From assembly GCA_002918705.1 (NCBI GenBank), contig PQKR01000002.1:682001-746000 (forward strand): a stretch of 64,000 nucleotides of DNA, written 5' to 3'. Both the position numbers and the translations under genes were made by a program. The number at the start of each line of letters is the position of its first letter. Position 1 is the stretch's first letter. The notes under the pieces are model-generated. The model worked only from the letters and a program-made list of their open reading frames with translations, was not told the DNA's origin and did not search any database. The stretch is from Escherichia sp. ESNIH1 (GTDB lineage: Bacteria; Pseudomonadota; Gammaproteobacteria; Enterobacterales; Enterobacteriaceae). Below are positions 1 to 9,143 of this stretch, piece after piece.

Positions 1-88
1 GCTGATAATGTGCACGTGGCAGAGGGTCGCCAATAGCACGAATTGCCATTTTCTTGTCGGTGACTAACTTTGGAGTTTTCAGCGCCAT
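1..88 (-). CDS. letA: LetA (YebS) intermembrane lipid transport protein, 5' fragment
   Basis: Only the first 29 codons are in the window, reading leftwards off the edge. The peptide starts MALKTPKLVTDKKM and continues RAIGDPLPRAHYQ, which closely resembles the N-terminus of E. coli LetA/YebS. LetA is an inner-membrane protein that works with the MCE protein LetB (YebT) in lipid transport across the envelope. Its position, divergent from msrC, is the same as in E. coli. The identification rests on a short stretch plus synteny. Confidence 0.8.
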   Translation of the reverse strand, partial: MALKTPKLVTDKKMAIRAIGDPLPRAHYQ

Positions 89-219
89 GACGTATTTTGG
101 TATAGGTTCGAATTAATCTATCTTAACTCATGAATGGATTATCTTGAGCATGAAGGCATTTAATGCTTATTTTAATAGGCTAGGCTACCTTTTTTCGTAC
201 GACAACAAGTGATTGAATA

Positions 220-717
220 ATGAACAAAAGTGAATTTTACGCGGAGTTGAACCGCGATTTTCAGGCATTGATGGCAGGTGAAACCAGTTTTTTAGCGACG
301 CTCGCCAATAGCAGCGCGCTGCTGTTTGAGCGCCTTGAGGGCGTTAACTGGGCCGGATTTTACCTGCTGGAGGGCGATACGCTGGTGTTAGGCCCGTTCC
401 AGGGCAAGATTGCCTGCGTCCGCATTCCGGTAGGCCGCGGCGTCTGTGGTACGGCAGTAGCGCAAAATAGCGTTCAGCGTGTGGAAGATGTCCATGCCTT
501 TGACGGGCATATCGCCTGCGATGCCGCCAGCAACTCAGAGATCGTCCTGCCGCTGGTGGTAAAAGGTAAGATTATTGGCGTGCTGGATATCGACAGCACG
601 GTATTTTCGCGCTTCACCACCCAGGATGAACAGGGGCTGCGCGAGCTGGTTTCGCACCTTGAACGCCTGCTGGAAGCGACCGATTATCAAAAATTCTTTG
701 CGAGCGACGCAGTATAA
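220..717 (+). CDS. msrC: Free methionine-(R)-sulfoxide reductase MsrC
   Basis: This enzyme reduces free L-methionine-(R)-sulfoxide to methionine in the cytoplasm. The 165-residue protein is a single GAF domain, the usual size of the family. Three cysteines, C66 in KIACVRIP, C76 in GRGVCGTA and C100 in GHIACDAAS, match the three active-site cysteines of the family. It is the first gene of a rightward series that continues with proQ and prc, and it is divergent from letA. The 130-bp gap to letA must carry both promoters; I could not assign them with confidence. Confidence 0.93.
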   Translation: MNKSEFYAELNRDFQALMAGETSFLATLANSSALLFERLEGVNWAGFYLLEGDTLVLGPFQGKIACVRIPVGRGVCGTAVAQNSVQRVEDVHAFDGHIACDAASNSEIVLPLVVKGKIIGVLDIDSTVFSRFTTQDEQGLRELVSHLERLLEATDYQKFFASDAV

Positions 718-814
718 TCAACGGATAACGTAGCATTTACTGATGGGGTCATTATAATGACGCCTGTTCATGCCTGCGGCTTGTTGGCAACGTCCGTTGT
801 AATCAGGAAATTTC

Positions 815-1507
815 ATGGAAAATCAACCTAAGTTGAATAGCAGTAAAGAAGTTATCGCCTTTCTGGCCGAACGTTTTCCTCACTGTTTCAGTGCAGAAGG
901 TGAAGCGCGCCCCCTGAAAATTGGTATTTTTCAGGATCTGGTAGAGCGCGTTGAAGGAGAGATGAGCCTCAGCAAAACTCAGCTTCGCTCTGCGCTGCGT
1001 CTTTACACCTCAAGCTGGCGCTACCTGTATGGGATCAAAGCAGGGGCGACTCGCGTCGATCTGGACGGCAATCCGAGCGGCGTGCTGGATGAACAGCATG
1101 TTGAACACGCTCGCAAACAGCTTGAAGAGGCGAAAGCCCGCGTCCAGGCCCAGCGTGCTGAACAGCAGGCCAAAAAGCGTGAAGCTGCTGCGGCGGCCGG
1201 CGAACAGGAAGATGCGCCTCGCCGCGAGCGCAAACCGCGTCCTGCACCGCGCCGTAAAGAGGGCAACGAGCAACGTAAACCCCGCGCTGACAAACCTGCT
1301 GCGAAACCTCAGCGCGCACCGCGTGATGAGCCACAACATACGCCAGTATCCGATATTACTGCGCTGAATGTGGGTCAAAACCTCAAGGTGAAAGCGGGCA
1401 ACAACGCAATGGACGCCACTGTACTGGAGATCACCAAAGACGGTGTTCGTGTACAGCTGACCTCAGGCATGTCGATGATTGTACGCGCAGAACATCTGTT
1501 GTTCTGA
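815..1507 (+). CDS. proQ: RNA chaperone ProQ
   Basis: ProQ is a global RNA-binding protein that binds structured sRNAs and mRNA 3' ends; it was first found through its effect on the osmolyte transporter ProP. Of 230 residues, about 1-120 form the FinO-like RNA-binding domain ([19 protein letters not shown]). Residues 125-175 are a highly charged Lys/Arg/Pro/Ala linker, and the last 50 are the Tudor-like C-terminal domain ending in IVRAEHLLF. It is nearly collinear with the 232-residue E. coli protein. prc follows 19 bp downstream and is probably co-transcribed. Confidence 0.97.
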   Translation: MENQPKLNSSKEVIAFLAERFPHCFSAEGEARPLKIGIFQDLVERVEGEMSLSKTQLRSALRLYTSSWRYLYGIKAGATRVDLDGNPSGVLDEQHVEHARKQLEEAKARVQAQRAEQQAKKREAAAAAGEQEDAPRRERKPRPAPRRKEGNEQRKPRADKPAAKPQRAPRDEPQHTPVSDITALNVGQNLKVKAGNNAMDATVLEITKDGVRVQLTSGMSMIVRAEHLLF

Positions 1508-1526
1508 AACGGAGGCCAAGCCTGGC

Positions 1527-3575
1527 ATGAACACTTTGTTTAAGCGCACCGCGTTGGCTGGCCTGTTCCTGATCGCAGGGCAGGCCTTTGCCGTTGAAGA
1601 TATCACGCGTGCCGATCAGATTCCGGTACTTAAGGAAGAGACCCAGCATGCAACGGTCAGTGAGCGCGTCACCTCGCGTTTCACGCGTTCCCATTACCGC
1701 CAGTTCGATCTCGATCAGGCGTTTTCGGGCAAGATTTTCGATCGCTATTTAAATTTGCTGGATTACAGCCATAACGTGCTGCTGGCAAGCGACGTTGAGA
1801 AGTTTATGCCGAAGCGCAGCGTGCTCGGCGACGAACTGCGCACGGGTAAACTCGACGTCTTTTATGAGCTTTATAACCTGGCCCAGAAGCGCCGGTTCGA
1901 ACGTTATCAATACGCGCTAAAGGTGCTTGAGCGGCCGATGGATTTCACCGGCAACGACACCTTTAACGTTGATCGCAGCAAAGCGCCGTGGCCGAAAGAC
2001 GAAGCGGAGATGAACGCTCAGTGGGATGCGAAGGTGAAGTTCGATGAGCTGAGCCTGAAGCTGACCGGCAAGGATGAGAAAGAGATCCGCGAGACCCTGA
2101 CCCGTCGCTATAAATTTGCTATTCGCCGTCTGGCGCAAACCAACAGTGAAGATGTCTTCTCTCTGGCGATGACCGCCTTTGCTCATGAGATTGACCCGCA
2201 CACTAACTATCTTTCTCCGCGTAACACCGAGCAGTTCAATACCGAGATGAGCCTCTCTCTTGAGGGGATCGGGGCGGTGCTGCAGATGGACGACGACTAC
2301 ACCGTGATCAACTCAATGGTGGCGGGTGGTCCGGCGGCGAAGAGCAAAGCGATAAGCGTTGGCGACCGTATCGTTGGCGTCGGCCAGCCGGGCCAGAACA
2401 TGGTGGATGTTATTGGCTGGCGTCTTGATGACGTTGTTGCCCTGATCAAAGGTCCGAAAGGGAGCAAGGTACGCCTTGAGATCCTGCCGGCCGGTAAAGG
2501 GACCAAAACCCGTATCCTGACCCTGACCCGTGAGCGGATCCGCCTGGAAGATCGCGCCGTGAAAATGTCGGTGAAAACCGTCGGCAAAGAGAAAGTGGGC
2601 GTGCTGGATATTCCAGGCTTCTACGTTGGCCTGACGGATGACGTCAAGGTGCAGCTGCAGAAACTGGAAAAACAGAACGTTAGCAGCGTGATCATCGACC
2701 TGCGCACTAACGGCGGCGGCGCGCTGACCGAAGCGGTCTCGCTCTCCGGTCTGTTTATTCCGTCCGGTCCGGTGGTGCAGGTGCGAGATAACAACGGCAA
2801 GGTGCGCGAAGACAGCGATACCGACGGCGTCGTCTACTATAAGGGCCCGCTGGTGGTGCTGGTTGACCGCTTTAGCGCCTCGGCCTCGGAGATCTTTGCT
2901 GCCGCTATGCAGGACTATGGTCGGGCGCTGATCGTCGGCGAGCCGACCTTTGGTAAAGGCACGGTGCAGCAGTATCGCTCCCTGAACCGCATCTACGATC
3001 AGATGCTGCGCCCTGAGTGGCCGGCGCTGGGTTCGGTGCAGTACACCATTCAGAAATTCTACCGCGTTAACGGCGGCAGCACGCAGCGTAAGGGCGTGAC
3101 GCCGGATATCATCATGCCGACCGGCAATGAAGAGACCGAAACCGGTGAGAAGTTTGAAGATAATGCGCTGCCGTGGGATAGCATCAACGCCGCAACCTAC
3201 GTGAAGTCTGGCGATCTGACGCCGTTTATGCCGGAGCTGCTCAAGGAGCATGACGATCGTATTGCTAAAGATCCGGAGTTCCAGTACATCCTGAAGGACA
3301 TTGCTCGTTTTAATGCCCTGAAAGATAAACGGAACCTGATTTCGCTCAATCTTGCCCAGCGCGAGAAAGAGAACGCAGAGGACGATGCGATTCGCCTGGC
3401 TCGCCTGAACGATCGCTTTAAACGCGAAGGCAAGCCGATGCTGAAGAAGCTCGAGGATCTGCCGAAGGATTATCAGGAGCCGGATCCCTATCTCGATGAG
3501 ACAGTGCATATAGCACTCGACCTGGCGCATATCGAGAAAGAGAGTCCGCCAGCGCAGCCCGCTAAGGCACAGTAA
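1527..3575 (+). CDS. prc: Tail-specific periplasmic protease Prc (Tsp)
   Basis: Prc degrades periplasmic proteins with apolar C-termini, processes FtsI, and works with NlpI to degrade the endopeptidase MepS. The chosen ATG has a GGAGG ribosome site 11 bp upstream and gives 682 residues, exactly the E. coli length; a longer in-frame start would lack a signal peptide at its N-terminus. A signal peptide (residues 1-22, cleaved after GQAFA) is followed by the N-terminal helical region, a PDZ domain and the S41 protease domain. The catalytic Ser452 (in FSASASEIF) and Lys477 (in TFGKGTVQQ) fall at the E. coli positions. Confidence 0.97.
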   Translation: MNTLFKRTALAGLFLIAGQAFAVEDITRADQIPVLKEETQHATVSERVTSRFTRSHYRQFDLDQAFSGKIFDRYLNLLDYSHNVLLASDVEKFMPKRSVLGDELRTGKLDVFYELYNLAQKRRFERYQYALKVLERPMDFTGNDTFNVDRSKAPWPKDEAEMNAQWDAKVKFDELSLKLTGKDEKEIRETLTRRYKFAIRRLAQTNSEDVFSLAMTAFAHEIDPHTNYLSPRNTEQFNTEMSLSLEGIGAVLQMDDDYTVINSMVAGGPAAKSKAISVGDRIVGVGQPGQNMVDVIGWRLDDVVALIKGPKGSKVRLEILPAGKGTKTRILTLTRERIRLEDRAVKMSVKTVGKEKVGVLDIPGFYVGLTDDVKVQLQKLEKQNVSSVIIDLRTNGGGALTEAVSLSGLFIPSGPVVQVRDNNGKVREDSDTDGVVYYKGPLVVLVDRFSASASEIFAAAMQDYGRALIVGEPTFGKGTVQQYRSLNRIYDQMLRPEWPALGSVQYTIQKFYRVNGGSTQRKGVTPDIIMPTGNEETETGEKFEDNALPWDSINAATYVKSGDLTPFMPELLKEHDDRIAKDPEFQYILKDIARFNALKDKRNLISLNLAQREKENAEDDAIRLARLNDRFKREGKPMLKKLEDLPKDYQEPDPYLDETVHIALDLAHIEKESPPAQPAKAQ

Positions 3576-3580
3576 ACCCC

Positions 3581-3612
3581 AACAGGCACAAGAGATTGTG
3601 CCTGTTTTTTTT
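3581..3612 (+). terminator. Rho-independent terminator of proQ-prc
   Basis: The arms AACAGGCACAA and TTGTGCCTGTT pair perfectly around a GAGA loop and are followed by eight T residues. It starts six bases after the prc stop codon. Confidence 0.93.
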
Positions 3613-3690
3613 AACAAGCGTATCGCGGCGTAAGCCTGCCGCGTCAAAATGTAAAGTTGTGTCTTTCTGGTAACTTACGCGCGGGTTATG

Positions 3691-3720
3691 CTTGAAAATA
3701 GTCAATATACCCATACGATG
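3691..3720 (+). promoter_or_regulatory. Sigma-32 heat-shock promoter of htpX
   Basis: CTTGAAA is followed after 12 bp by CCCATACGA, matching the heat-shock consensus CTTGAAA / CCCCATnT. The site is about 50 bp upstream of the htpX start. E. coli htpX is a known heat-shock gene, so family knowledge and sequence agree. I saw no convincing paired CpxR box here. Confidence 0.75.
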
Positions 3721-3768
3721 TGGGTAGTCGCATAGTGCGTTTTGTTAAGTTGAGGTTAAAAGAAAATT

Positions 3769-4650
3769 ATGATGCGGATCGCGCTCTTCCTGTTAACGAA
3801 CCTGGCGGTCATGCTGGTCTTCGGGCTGGTGCTCAGCCTGACGGGTATTCAGTCGAGCAGCGTTCAGGGCTTGTTGATCATGGCGCTGCTGTTTGGTTTT
3901 GGCGGCTCGTTCGTTTCGCTGTTAATGTCGAAGTGGATGGCCCTGAAGTCGGTCGGAGGGGAAGTCATTGAGCAGCCGCGCAACGATATGGAGCGCTGGC
4001 TGATGAACACCGTGGCGCAGCAGTCGCAGCAGGCGGGCATCGCGATGCCGCAGGTTGCTATCTATCACGCCCCGGACATTAACGCCTTTGCTACCGGCGC
4101 ACGGCGTGATGCGTCGCTGGTTGCGGTGAGTACCGGCCTGTTGCAGAACATGAGCCGTGACGAAGCTGAAGCGGTTATTGCCCACGAGATCAGCCACATC
4201 GCGAACGGTGACATGGTGACCATGACCCTGATCCAGGGCGTGGTGAACACCTTTGTTATCTTTATCTCGCGTATTCTGGCGCAGATCGCCGCCGGTTTTA
4301 TGGGTGGCAATCGCGACGAGGGCGAAGAGAGCAACGGCAACCCGCTGATCTACTTTGCCGTGTCGATGGTGCTGGAGCTGGTGTTTGGTATTCTGGCAAG
4401 CATTATCACTATGTGGTTCTCCCGTCATCGCGAATTTCATGCCGATGCCGGTTCAGCCAGGCTGGTGGGCCGCGAGAAGATGATTGCTGCTCTGCAGCGT
4501 CTGAAAACCAGCTACGAGCCGCAGGAGGCTAGCACGATGATGGCCTTCTGCATCAACGGGAAATCAAAATCCCTGAGCGAGCTGTTTATGAGCCACCCGC
4601 CGCTGGATAAGCGTATTGAAGCCCTGCGCAGCGGTGAGTACCTTAAGTAA
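3769..4650 (+). CDS. htpX: Membrane zinc metalloprotease HtpX
   Basis: HtpX is an inner-membrane M48 protease that, with FtsH, removes damaged or misfolded membrane proteins. The 293-residue protein matches the E. coli length. Two hydrophobic segments lie near the N-terminus (about 5-25 and 32-52). The zinc motif HEISH follows ([13 protein letters not shown], about residues 139-143), then two more hydrophobic segments. A further glutamate in [11 protein letters not shown] is the expected third zinc ligand. The upstream heat-shock promoter fits its role. It converges with yebQ across a shared terminator. Confidence 0.97.
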   Translation: MMRIALFLLTNLAVMLVFGLVLSLTGIQSSSVQGLLIMALLFGFGGSFVSLLMSKWMALKSVGGEVIEQPRNDMERWLMNTVAQQSQQAGIAMPQVAIYHAPDINAFATGARRDASLVAVSTGLLQNMSRDEAEAVIAHEISHIANGDMVTMTLIQGVVNTFVIFISRILAQIAAGFMGGNRDEGEESNGNPLIYFAVSMVLELVFGILASIITMWFSRHREFHADAGSARLVGREKMIAALQRLKTSYEPQEASTMMAFCINGKSKSLSELFMSHPPLDKRIEALRSGEYLK

Positions 4651-4666
4651 CACAAGCAGTTGTAAT

Positions 4667-4696
4667 AAAAAGCGCGTCAAATGACGCGCTTTTTTT
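4667..4696. terminator. Bidirectional terminator between htpX and yebQ
   Basis: AAAAAGCGCGTCA and TGACGCGCTTTTT form a perfect hairpin with an AA loop, with A and T tracts on both sides, so it can serve both converging genes. The yebQ stop codon lies at the end of the T tract. Confidence 0.92.
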
Positions 4697-6065
4697 ATGC
4701 CTGCGGTTTCTGCGTCATCCGCAGTCCACTGACGGCAGCGGCGATGGCGGCCAGCACGGCAGCGAAGAGCAGGGCAACGTGTGTCGCGTGATCGGTAAAA
4801 AGATTAAACATCAGCGCCACCAGTGCGGCCCCGATGCTCTGGCCGAGGAGGCGCGCGGTGCCCAGCATGCCGCTGGCTCCGCCGCTGCGCTGGCGAGGGG
4901 CGGCGGTGATAATGGTGTGGTTATTGGGCGACTGGAATAGCCCAAAGCCTGCGCCGCACAGCATCATCCGCCAGATGATATCGATATCTGACGGCGCGGC
5001 GGGCAAAAGCGCCAGCGCCAGCAACCCGGCAGCCATTACCGCGAGCCCCACCGCGCCCAACAGCCCGGCATGCACCCGCTCAATCAGGTACCCCGCCAGC
5101 GGTGCCATAACCATTGTGGCCAGCGGCCACGGAGTCAAAAGCAGACCGGCCTCCACTTCACTGCGGCCCAGCACGGTTTGCAAGAAGAAGGGCAGCGAGA
5201 CCAGGGCCAGCATCTGGGCGCAGAATGAGCAGATTGAAGTGCAAATGGAGAGTGAAAACAGCGGAACGCGCAGCAGATCCACCGGCAGCAGCGGCACCGG
5301 GAGCCCCAGCTGGCGACGTATAAAGAGATAGCCGATGACCAGCATGGCAACCCCTTCCACAGCGATAAGCGTCAGGGATTGCCCCTGCGCAAAGCCCCCA
5401 AGCGCCAGGATCAGCAGGCCAAAGGTGAGGGCGTTCATCACTGCACTGGGCAGATCGAAGCGTGTGGTGCTGCGACGCGGTGGGTTAGCGGGCAGATAGC
5501 GCATCGCCAGCAGCAGAGAGATAATCCCCAACGGCACGTTAATCAGAAACAGCCACTGCCACGATCCTACGGCCAGGATCGCTGCGGCGATGGTAGGGCC
5601 AGCCGCAGAGGAGACCGCCACGACAAACGAGTTGATGCCCATCCCCCGGCCCAGGCTGCGCTGAGGATAGATAAGGCGAATCAGCGCCGTATTGACGCTC
5701 ATCAGCGCTGCGCCGCCAAAGCCCTGCGCGATACGGGCCAGGGTCAGCATGGTGAGCGAGTCGGAGAGGGCGCAGAGAAATGAGGTGGCGGTAAAGAACG
5801 CCAGCCCGCACTGATAAACCCGCCGATAGCCAAACATATCTCCCAAAAATGCAAAGGAGAGCAGAGAGATAACAATGGCAATCTGATAGGCGTTAACAAC
5901 CCAGATCGAGCTCGCTGGGGAGACATGCAGATCGCTGGCGATAGTTGGCAGCGCCACGTTGGTAATAACGCCATCGAGCACCGCCATTGCAATGCCAATG
6001 ATGATGGTCAGTATTGCCCCGTAGCGCTGCGGTATCGGCAGGCCATCGGTAAAGGGTTTATTCAT
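4695..6065 (-). CDS. yebQ: MFS drug/H+ antiporter-family transporter YebQ
   Basis: This is a DHA2-type (EmrB/QacA) major facilitator of 456 residues with about 14 hydrophobic segments, collinear with E. coli YebQ (457). Family signatures include MAVLDGVITNVALPTIA in helix 1, GDMFGYRRVY between helices 2 and 3, and NSFVVAVSSAAGPTIAAAIL (antiporter motif C region) in helix 5. The natural substrate of YebQ is not known; efflux is inferred from the family. It is divergent from kdgR, as in E. coli. The stop codon is inside the T tract of the terminator shared with htpX. Confidence 0.93.
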   Translation of the reverse strand: MNKPFTDGLPIPQRYGAILTIIIGIAMAVLDGVITNVALPTIASDLHVSPASSIWVVNAYQIAIVISLLSFAFLGDMFGYRRVYQCGLAFFTATSFLCALSDSLTMLTLARIAQGFGGAALMSVNTALIRLIYPQRSLGRGMGINSFVVAVSSAAGPTIAAAILAVGSWQWLFLINVPLGIISLLLAMRYLPANPPRRSTTRFDLPSAVMNALTFGLLILALGGFAQGQSLTLIAVEGVAMLVIGYLFIRRQLGLPVPLLPVDLLRVPLFSLSICTSICSFCAQMLALVSLPFFLQTVLGRSEVEAGLLLTPWPLATMVMAPLAGYLIERVHAGLLGAVGLAVMAAGLLALALLPAAPSDIDIIWRMMLCGAGFGLFQSPNNHTIITAAPRQRSGGASGMLGTARLLGQSIGAALVALMFNLFTDHATHVALLFAAVLAAIAAAVSGLRMTQKPQA

Positions 6066-6242
6066 AGTAATTATGTGTTTATGCTGAAATTATTATCGTG
6101 GTAACGATTCTACCAGTCTAACCGCCTTTTTATATCGCAGATTTGTAACGAAGTTAACAAACTGGCATTGCGGCCGACCCGCGACGAAATTATAATAAAA
6201 ACCTATTCTAAATTTTATAAAACACTCGCGATGAGGTGATTA

Positions 6243-7034
6243 ATGGCAATCGCAGATTTGGACAAGCAGCCAGATTCTGTCTCTTCAGTATTGAAGGTCT
6301 TTGGCATTCTGCAGGCGCTCGGGGAAGAGCGGGAAATTGGCATTACTGAACTGTCGCAGCGTGTGATGATGTCAAAAAGCACCGTCTACCGCTTTTTGCA
6401 GACGATGAAATCTCTTGGCTACGTGGCTCAGGAGGGCGAGTCGGAGAAGTACTCCCTGACGCTCAAGCTCTTTGAACTCGGCGCGCGCGCGCTGCAAAAC
6501 GTTGATTTAATTCGCAGCGCTGATATCCAGATGCGTGAGCTGTCGCGCCTGACTAAAGAGACTGTGCACCTTGGCGCGCTGGATGAAGACAGCATTGTCT
6601 ACATCCATAAAATCGACTCCATGTACAATCTGCGCATGTACTCCCGCATCGGCCGCCGCAACCCACTCTACAGCACCGCCATTGGTAAAGTACTGCTGGC
6701 CTGGCGCGATCGTGAGGAAGTTAAACAGATCCTTGAGGGCGTTGAGTACAAGCGCAGCACCGATCGCACCATTACCACGACTGACGATCTGCTGCCGGTC
6801 CTGGATACGGTCCGCGAACAGGGCTATGGGGAAGATAACGAAGAGCAGGAAGAGGGGCTGCGCTGCATCGGCGTACCGGTCTTTGATCGCTTTGGCGTCG
6901 TGATCGCTGGCCTGAGCATCTCCTTCCCAACGCTGCGCTTCTCTGAAGAGCGACTGCATGAGTATGTTGAGATGCTGCATACCGCAGCGCGTAAGATCTC
7001 TGAGCAGATGGGCTACAACGACTACCCGTTCTGA
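6243..7034 (+). CDS. kdgR: IclR-family repressor KdgR
   Basis: KdgR represses genes for uptake and breakdown of pectin-derived 2-keto-3-deoxygluconate and related sugars, and is released by KDG. The 263-residue protein has an N-terminal winged helix (ITELSQRVMMSKSTVYRFLQTMKSLGYV, about 34-61) and a C-terminal IclR effector domain (STAIGKVLLAW, GLRCIGVPVFDRFGVVIAGLSISF). It matches E. coli KdgR almost throughout. The ATG follows GAGGTGATTA. No clear KdgR box was recognised in the gap to yebQ. Confidence 0.96.
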   Translation: MAIADLDKQPDSVSSVLKVFGILQALGEEREIGITELSQRVMMSKSTVYRFLQTMKSLGYVAQEGESEKYSLTLKLFELGARALQNVDLIRSADIQMRELSRLTKETVHLGALDEDSIVYIHKIDSMYNLRMYSRIGRRNPLYSTAIGKVLLAWRDREEVKQILEGVEYKRSTDRTITTTDDLLPVLDTVREQGYGEDNEEQEEGLRCIGVPVFDRFGVVIAGLSISFPTLRFSEERLHEYVEMLHTAARKISEQMGYNDYPF

Positions 7035-7039
7035 TAGTA

Positions 7040-7064
7040 AACGCCGCGCCAGACGCGGCGTTTT
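7040..7064 (+). terminator. Rho-independent terminator of kdgR
   Basis: AACGCCGCG and CGCGGCGTT pair perfectly around CCAGA, followed by TTTT. It begins five bases after the kdgR stop. Confidence 0.9.
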
Positions 7065-7113
7065 CATCTCTATTCCCCTTCACAGCGGTTTCCTCAACGG
7101 TCAGATAGCGTTA

Positions 7114-7148
7114 CAGTTAGCTCCGGTTTAATATCCCGGGAGTAACCT
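7114..7148 (+). promoter_or_regulatory. Candidate PhoP box and promoter of mgrB
   Basis: CAGTTA-N5-GGTTTA resembles the PhoP direct repeat (T/G)GTTTA-N5-(T/G)GTTTA; the second half is perfect and the first is weak. Twelve bases later TAACCT can serve as a -10, the usual spacing in PhoP-activated promoters. mgrB is a known PhoP target in enterobacteria, so the assignment is sequence plus family knowledge. Confidence 0.55.
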
Positions 7149-7179
7149 GTCTGCATAAAACGTTGATTCGGAGAGAAGA

Positions 7180-7323
7180 GTGAGAAAGTTTCGGGGGCTG
7201 CTTGTGATTGCCATTCTGGTAATTTGCCTGATGCTCTGGACCCAAATGCTCAATGTGATGTGCGATCAGGACGTACAGTTTTTCAGTGGTATTTGCGTTA
7301 TCAATAAATTTATCCCCTGGTAG
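7180..7323 (+). CDS. mgrB: PhoQ inhibitor MgrB
   Basis: MgrB is a 47-residue inner-membrane peptide that binds PhoQ and damps its kinase activity, giving negative feedback on PhoP; its loss causes polymyxin resistance in Klebsiella. The gene starts with GTG after a GAGAGAAGA ribosome site. The peptide has a membrane segment at about residues 7-24 and a periplasmic tail containing [12 protein letters not shown] and ending INKFIPW. Cys28 and Cys39, which form the essential disulfide, are both present, so this copy looks functional. The N-terminal part differs from the K. pneumoniae form. Confidence 0.96.
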   Translation: MRKFRGLLVIAILVICLMLWTQMLNVMCDQDVQFFSGICVINKFIPW

Positions 7324-7397
7324 CGGCATTTTTGCTTATAGACATTCCCTTCCTTAATGCCAGTGGTAAGATAGCGCGTCAACATTGAGGTAGTGTA

Positions 7398-7688
7398 ATG
7401 AACGAAGTACTGAATTCGGGCGCGTTTAATCTTGTGTCCCTGGTCATCTCTCTGGTGGTACTGGTCGTTGGGCTGGTGCTGTGGTTCTTTGTTAACCGGG
7501 TCAGCTCCCGCGCTAACGAGCAGATCGAACTGCTTGAAGCGCTGCTGGATCAGCAAAAGCGACAGAATGCGCTGCTGCGTCGCCTTTGTGATGCCAATGC
7601 GCCGGAGAAAGCCGAGCCGGAAGCGAAAGCTGGGGCAAAAGTGCAAACCGACGGCGACGATTTTATCCGCTTGGTGGCTGAGCGCTAG
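7398..7688 (+). CDS. yebO: Small membrane protein YebO
   Basis: This is a 96-residue protein of unknown function, matching E. coli YebO (95 residues). One hydrophobic segment (about residues 10-32) is followed by a helical, charged region (SSRANEQIELLEALLDQQKRQNALLRRLC) that could form a coiled coil. It ends in IRLVAER, as in E. coli. Neighbouring mgrB is also conserved. The E. coli gene yobH, found nearby, is absent here. Confidence 0.9.
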   Translation: MNEVLNSGAFNLVSLVISLVVLVVGLVLWFFVNRVSSRANEQIELLEALLDQQKRQNALLRRLCDANAPEKAEPEAKAGAKVQTDGDDFIRLVAER

Positions 7689-7712
7689 CGGCAGTGAAAA
7701 AGGGGGCGAGAG

Positions 7713-8732
7713 ATGGCATGGAAAAATCCCTGGTATAATTCGGCCCTGACTCACCATACGCCCCAGGGGTTTCGTAATTTGACCCCTGGCGGCCATCAAC
7801 CCGGTGACGTTGAGCGCTGGCAAAAAGAGCGCCGCGCCGCCGGGCTTCCGCATCCTCCCGAAGGCGGCTACGACGGTTTTCTTCAGCAGTGGTGGCAGCG
7901 CGCCGAAATAGGCGGCAGCGAGGATGGGGTCTGGTGGCTGGGCCATGCCAGCATGCTGCTTCGTCTGGACGGCTGCTATCTGCTGGCCGATCCGCTCTTC
8001 TTTCATCGCGCCTCCCCGGTACGTTTTAGCGGGCCGCTGCGCAAAAGTCCCGCCCCCCTGAGCGTTAACGAGCTGCCTGCGCTGGATGCTATCCTTATCT
8101 CGCATAACCACTACGATCATCTCGATACCCGCACCATCCGTGCGCTGCTAAAACGTTTTCCAGACGTCACGCTATTTGTCCCGCTCGGGCTGGGCCGCTG
8201 GTGCCGCCGCCACGGCGTGCGCCACGTTGTTGAGCTTGACTGGTGGCAGAGCTTTACCTTCCAGGGCATGTCCCTGACGGCCGTACCTGCCCAGCACTGG
8301 AGCATGCGTACGCCGTGGGACAGGGACCGCTCACTTTGGTGTGGTTGGGTGATAGAGTCCCGGGCGCACCGCTTCTGGTTTGCCGGCGATACGGGTTATA
8401 CGCCGGATCTGCTGGCGATCCCTGAGCGGCTGGGTAGACCTGACGTCGCTGCACTGCCGGTAGGCGCCTATGCCCCACGCTGGTTCATGTCCGTCCATCA
8501 TATGGATCCGCAGCATGCGGTTTCGCTCTGGCAGCAGATCGGCGAGCCGCTGGCTTTTCCTATTCACTGGGGCGTTTTTGAGCTGGCAGATGAAGCCATC
8601 GACGAACCGGCCCGCGAGCTGGCGGCAGTATTAAACGAGACGGCAACGCAAACTGATAACTTCAGGATCCTGAAAATAGGTGAGTATTTATCTCTCGACG
8701 CTCCGACTATTAAAGAGATCGGACTAGCCTAA
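7713..8732 (+). CDS. Metallo-beta-lactamase-fold hydrolase, UlaG/NAPE-PLD-like
   Basis: This 339-residue protein has the signature of a zinc-dependent hydrolase of the metallo-beta-lactamase fold. It shows LGHASMLLRLDG, LADPLFFHRASP, the metal motif SHNHYDHLD (about residues 129-137), a later histidine in VPAQHWSMR, FAGDTGYTPD, and the terminal histidine in FPIHWGVF. The arrangement resembles the UlaG/NAPE-phospholipase D group, but the substrate cannot be inferred. There is no signal peptide. It starts 24 bases after yebO and may share its transcript. It is not found at this place in E. coli K-12, so it is an accessory gene of this lineage. Confidence 0.8.
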   Translation: MAWKNPWYNSALTHHTPQGFRNLTPGGHQPGDVERWQKERRAAGLPHPPEGGYDGFLQQWWQRAEIGGSEDGVWWLGHASMLLRLDGCYLLADPLFFHRASPVRFSGPLRKSPAPLSVNELPALDAILISHNHYDHLDTRTIRALLKRFPDVTLFVPLGLGRWCRRHGVRHVVELDWWQSFTFQGMSLTAVPAQHWSMRTPWDRDRSLWCGWVIESRAHRFWFAGDTGYTPDLLAIPERLGRPDVAALPVGAYAPRWFMSVHHMDPQHAVSLWQQIGEPLAFPIHWGVFELADEAIDEPARELAAVLNETATQTDNFRILKIGEYLSLDAPTIKEIGLA

Positions 8733-9143
8733 AGCGGTTATATAAACGCTATTATTTTTAGCGAAACGTTTTTATTGCTTTGAATTGATGCAGTGTCATT
8801 AAACTTTCATTATTTTGGTGCAGTGGTTGCACTAATTGCACAACAATTATTCGGTAGTCAACTTACCCATTTCTGTGCAGAGTGAAAATGGCGATGACAC
8901 TCACCCATTCTCATGATTTTTCAGTAAGCTAATGCACAAAAATTGCTAACTACATGCTCTATTTAGCCATTGTAAACTTCACGCTGGACGAAACGACATG
9001 ACTGCGCTAGGTTAGTTGCACACCTGCTGTTCTGCTTGCCGCTGAATTTGTGCGACAGATCCAGACATCATTAAAAATGGCTTGCCATAATTAACGTTGT
9101 ATGTGATAACACGGTGTAGGTTAAACGAGGTACAGTTCTGTTT
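8733..9143. other. 410-bp AT-rich gap upstream of yobF-cspC
   Basis: No protein gene is convincing here. A weak stem with arms CGCTA and TAGCG lies just after the hydrolase gene and is followed by CGTTTTT, which may end its transcript. The remainder probably holds the promoter and long 5' leader of yobF-cspC. I see no CRISPR, tRNA or insertion element. Confidence 0.5.
9082..9109 (+). promoter_or_regulatory. Candidate promoter of yobF-cspC
   Basis: TTGCCA and TGATAA are separated by 16 bp, about 35 bp upstream of yobF. This is a reasonable sigma-70 promoter by eye only. Confidence 0.4.

Noticed and set aside
2313-3647. 444-residue open frame antisense to prc
   Set aside because: It lies opposite a full-length conserved protease gene, has no ribosome site and no family features; high GC and codon bias leave the antisense frame open.
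7266-8120. 284-residue open frame opposite mgrB, yebO and the hydrolase
   Set aside because: It crosses three sense genes and has no homology signal or ribosome site.
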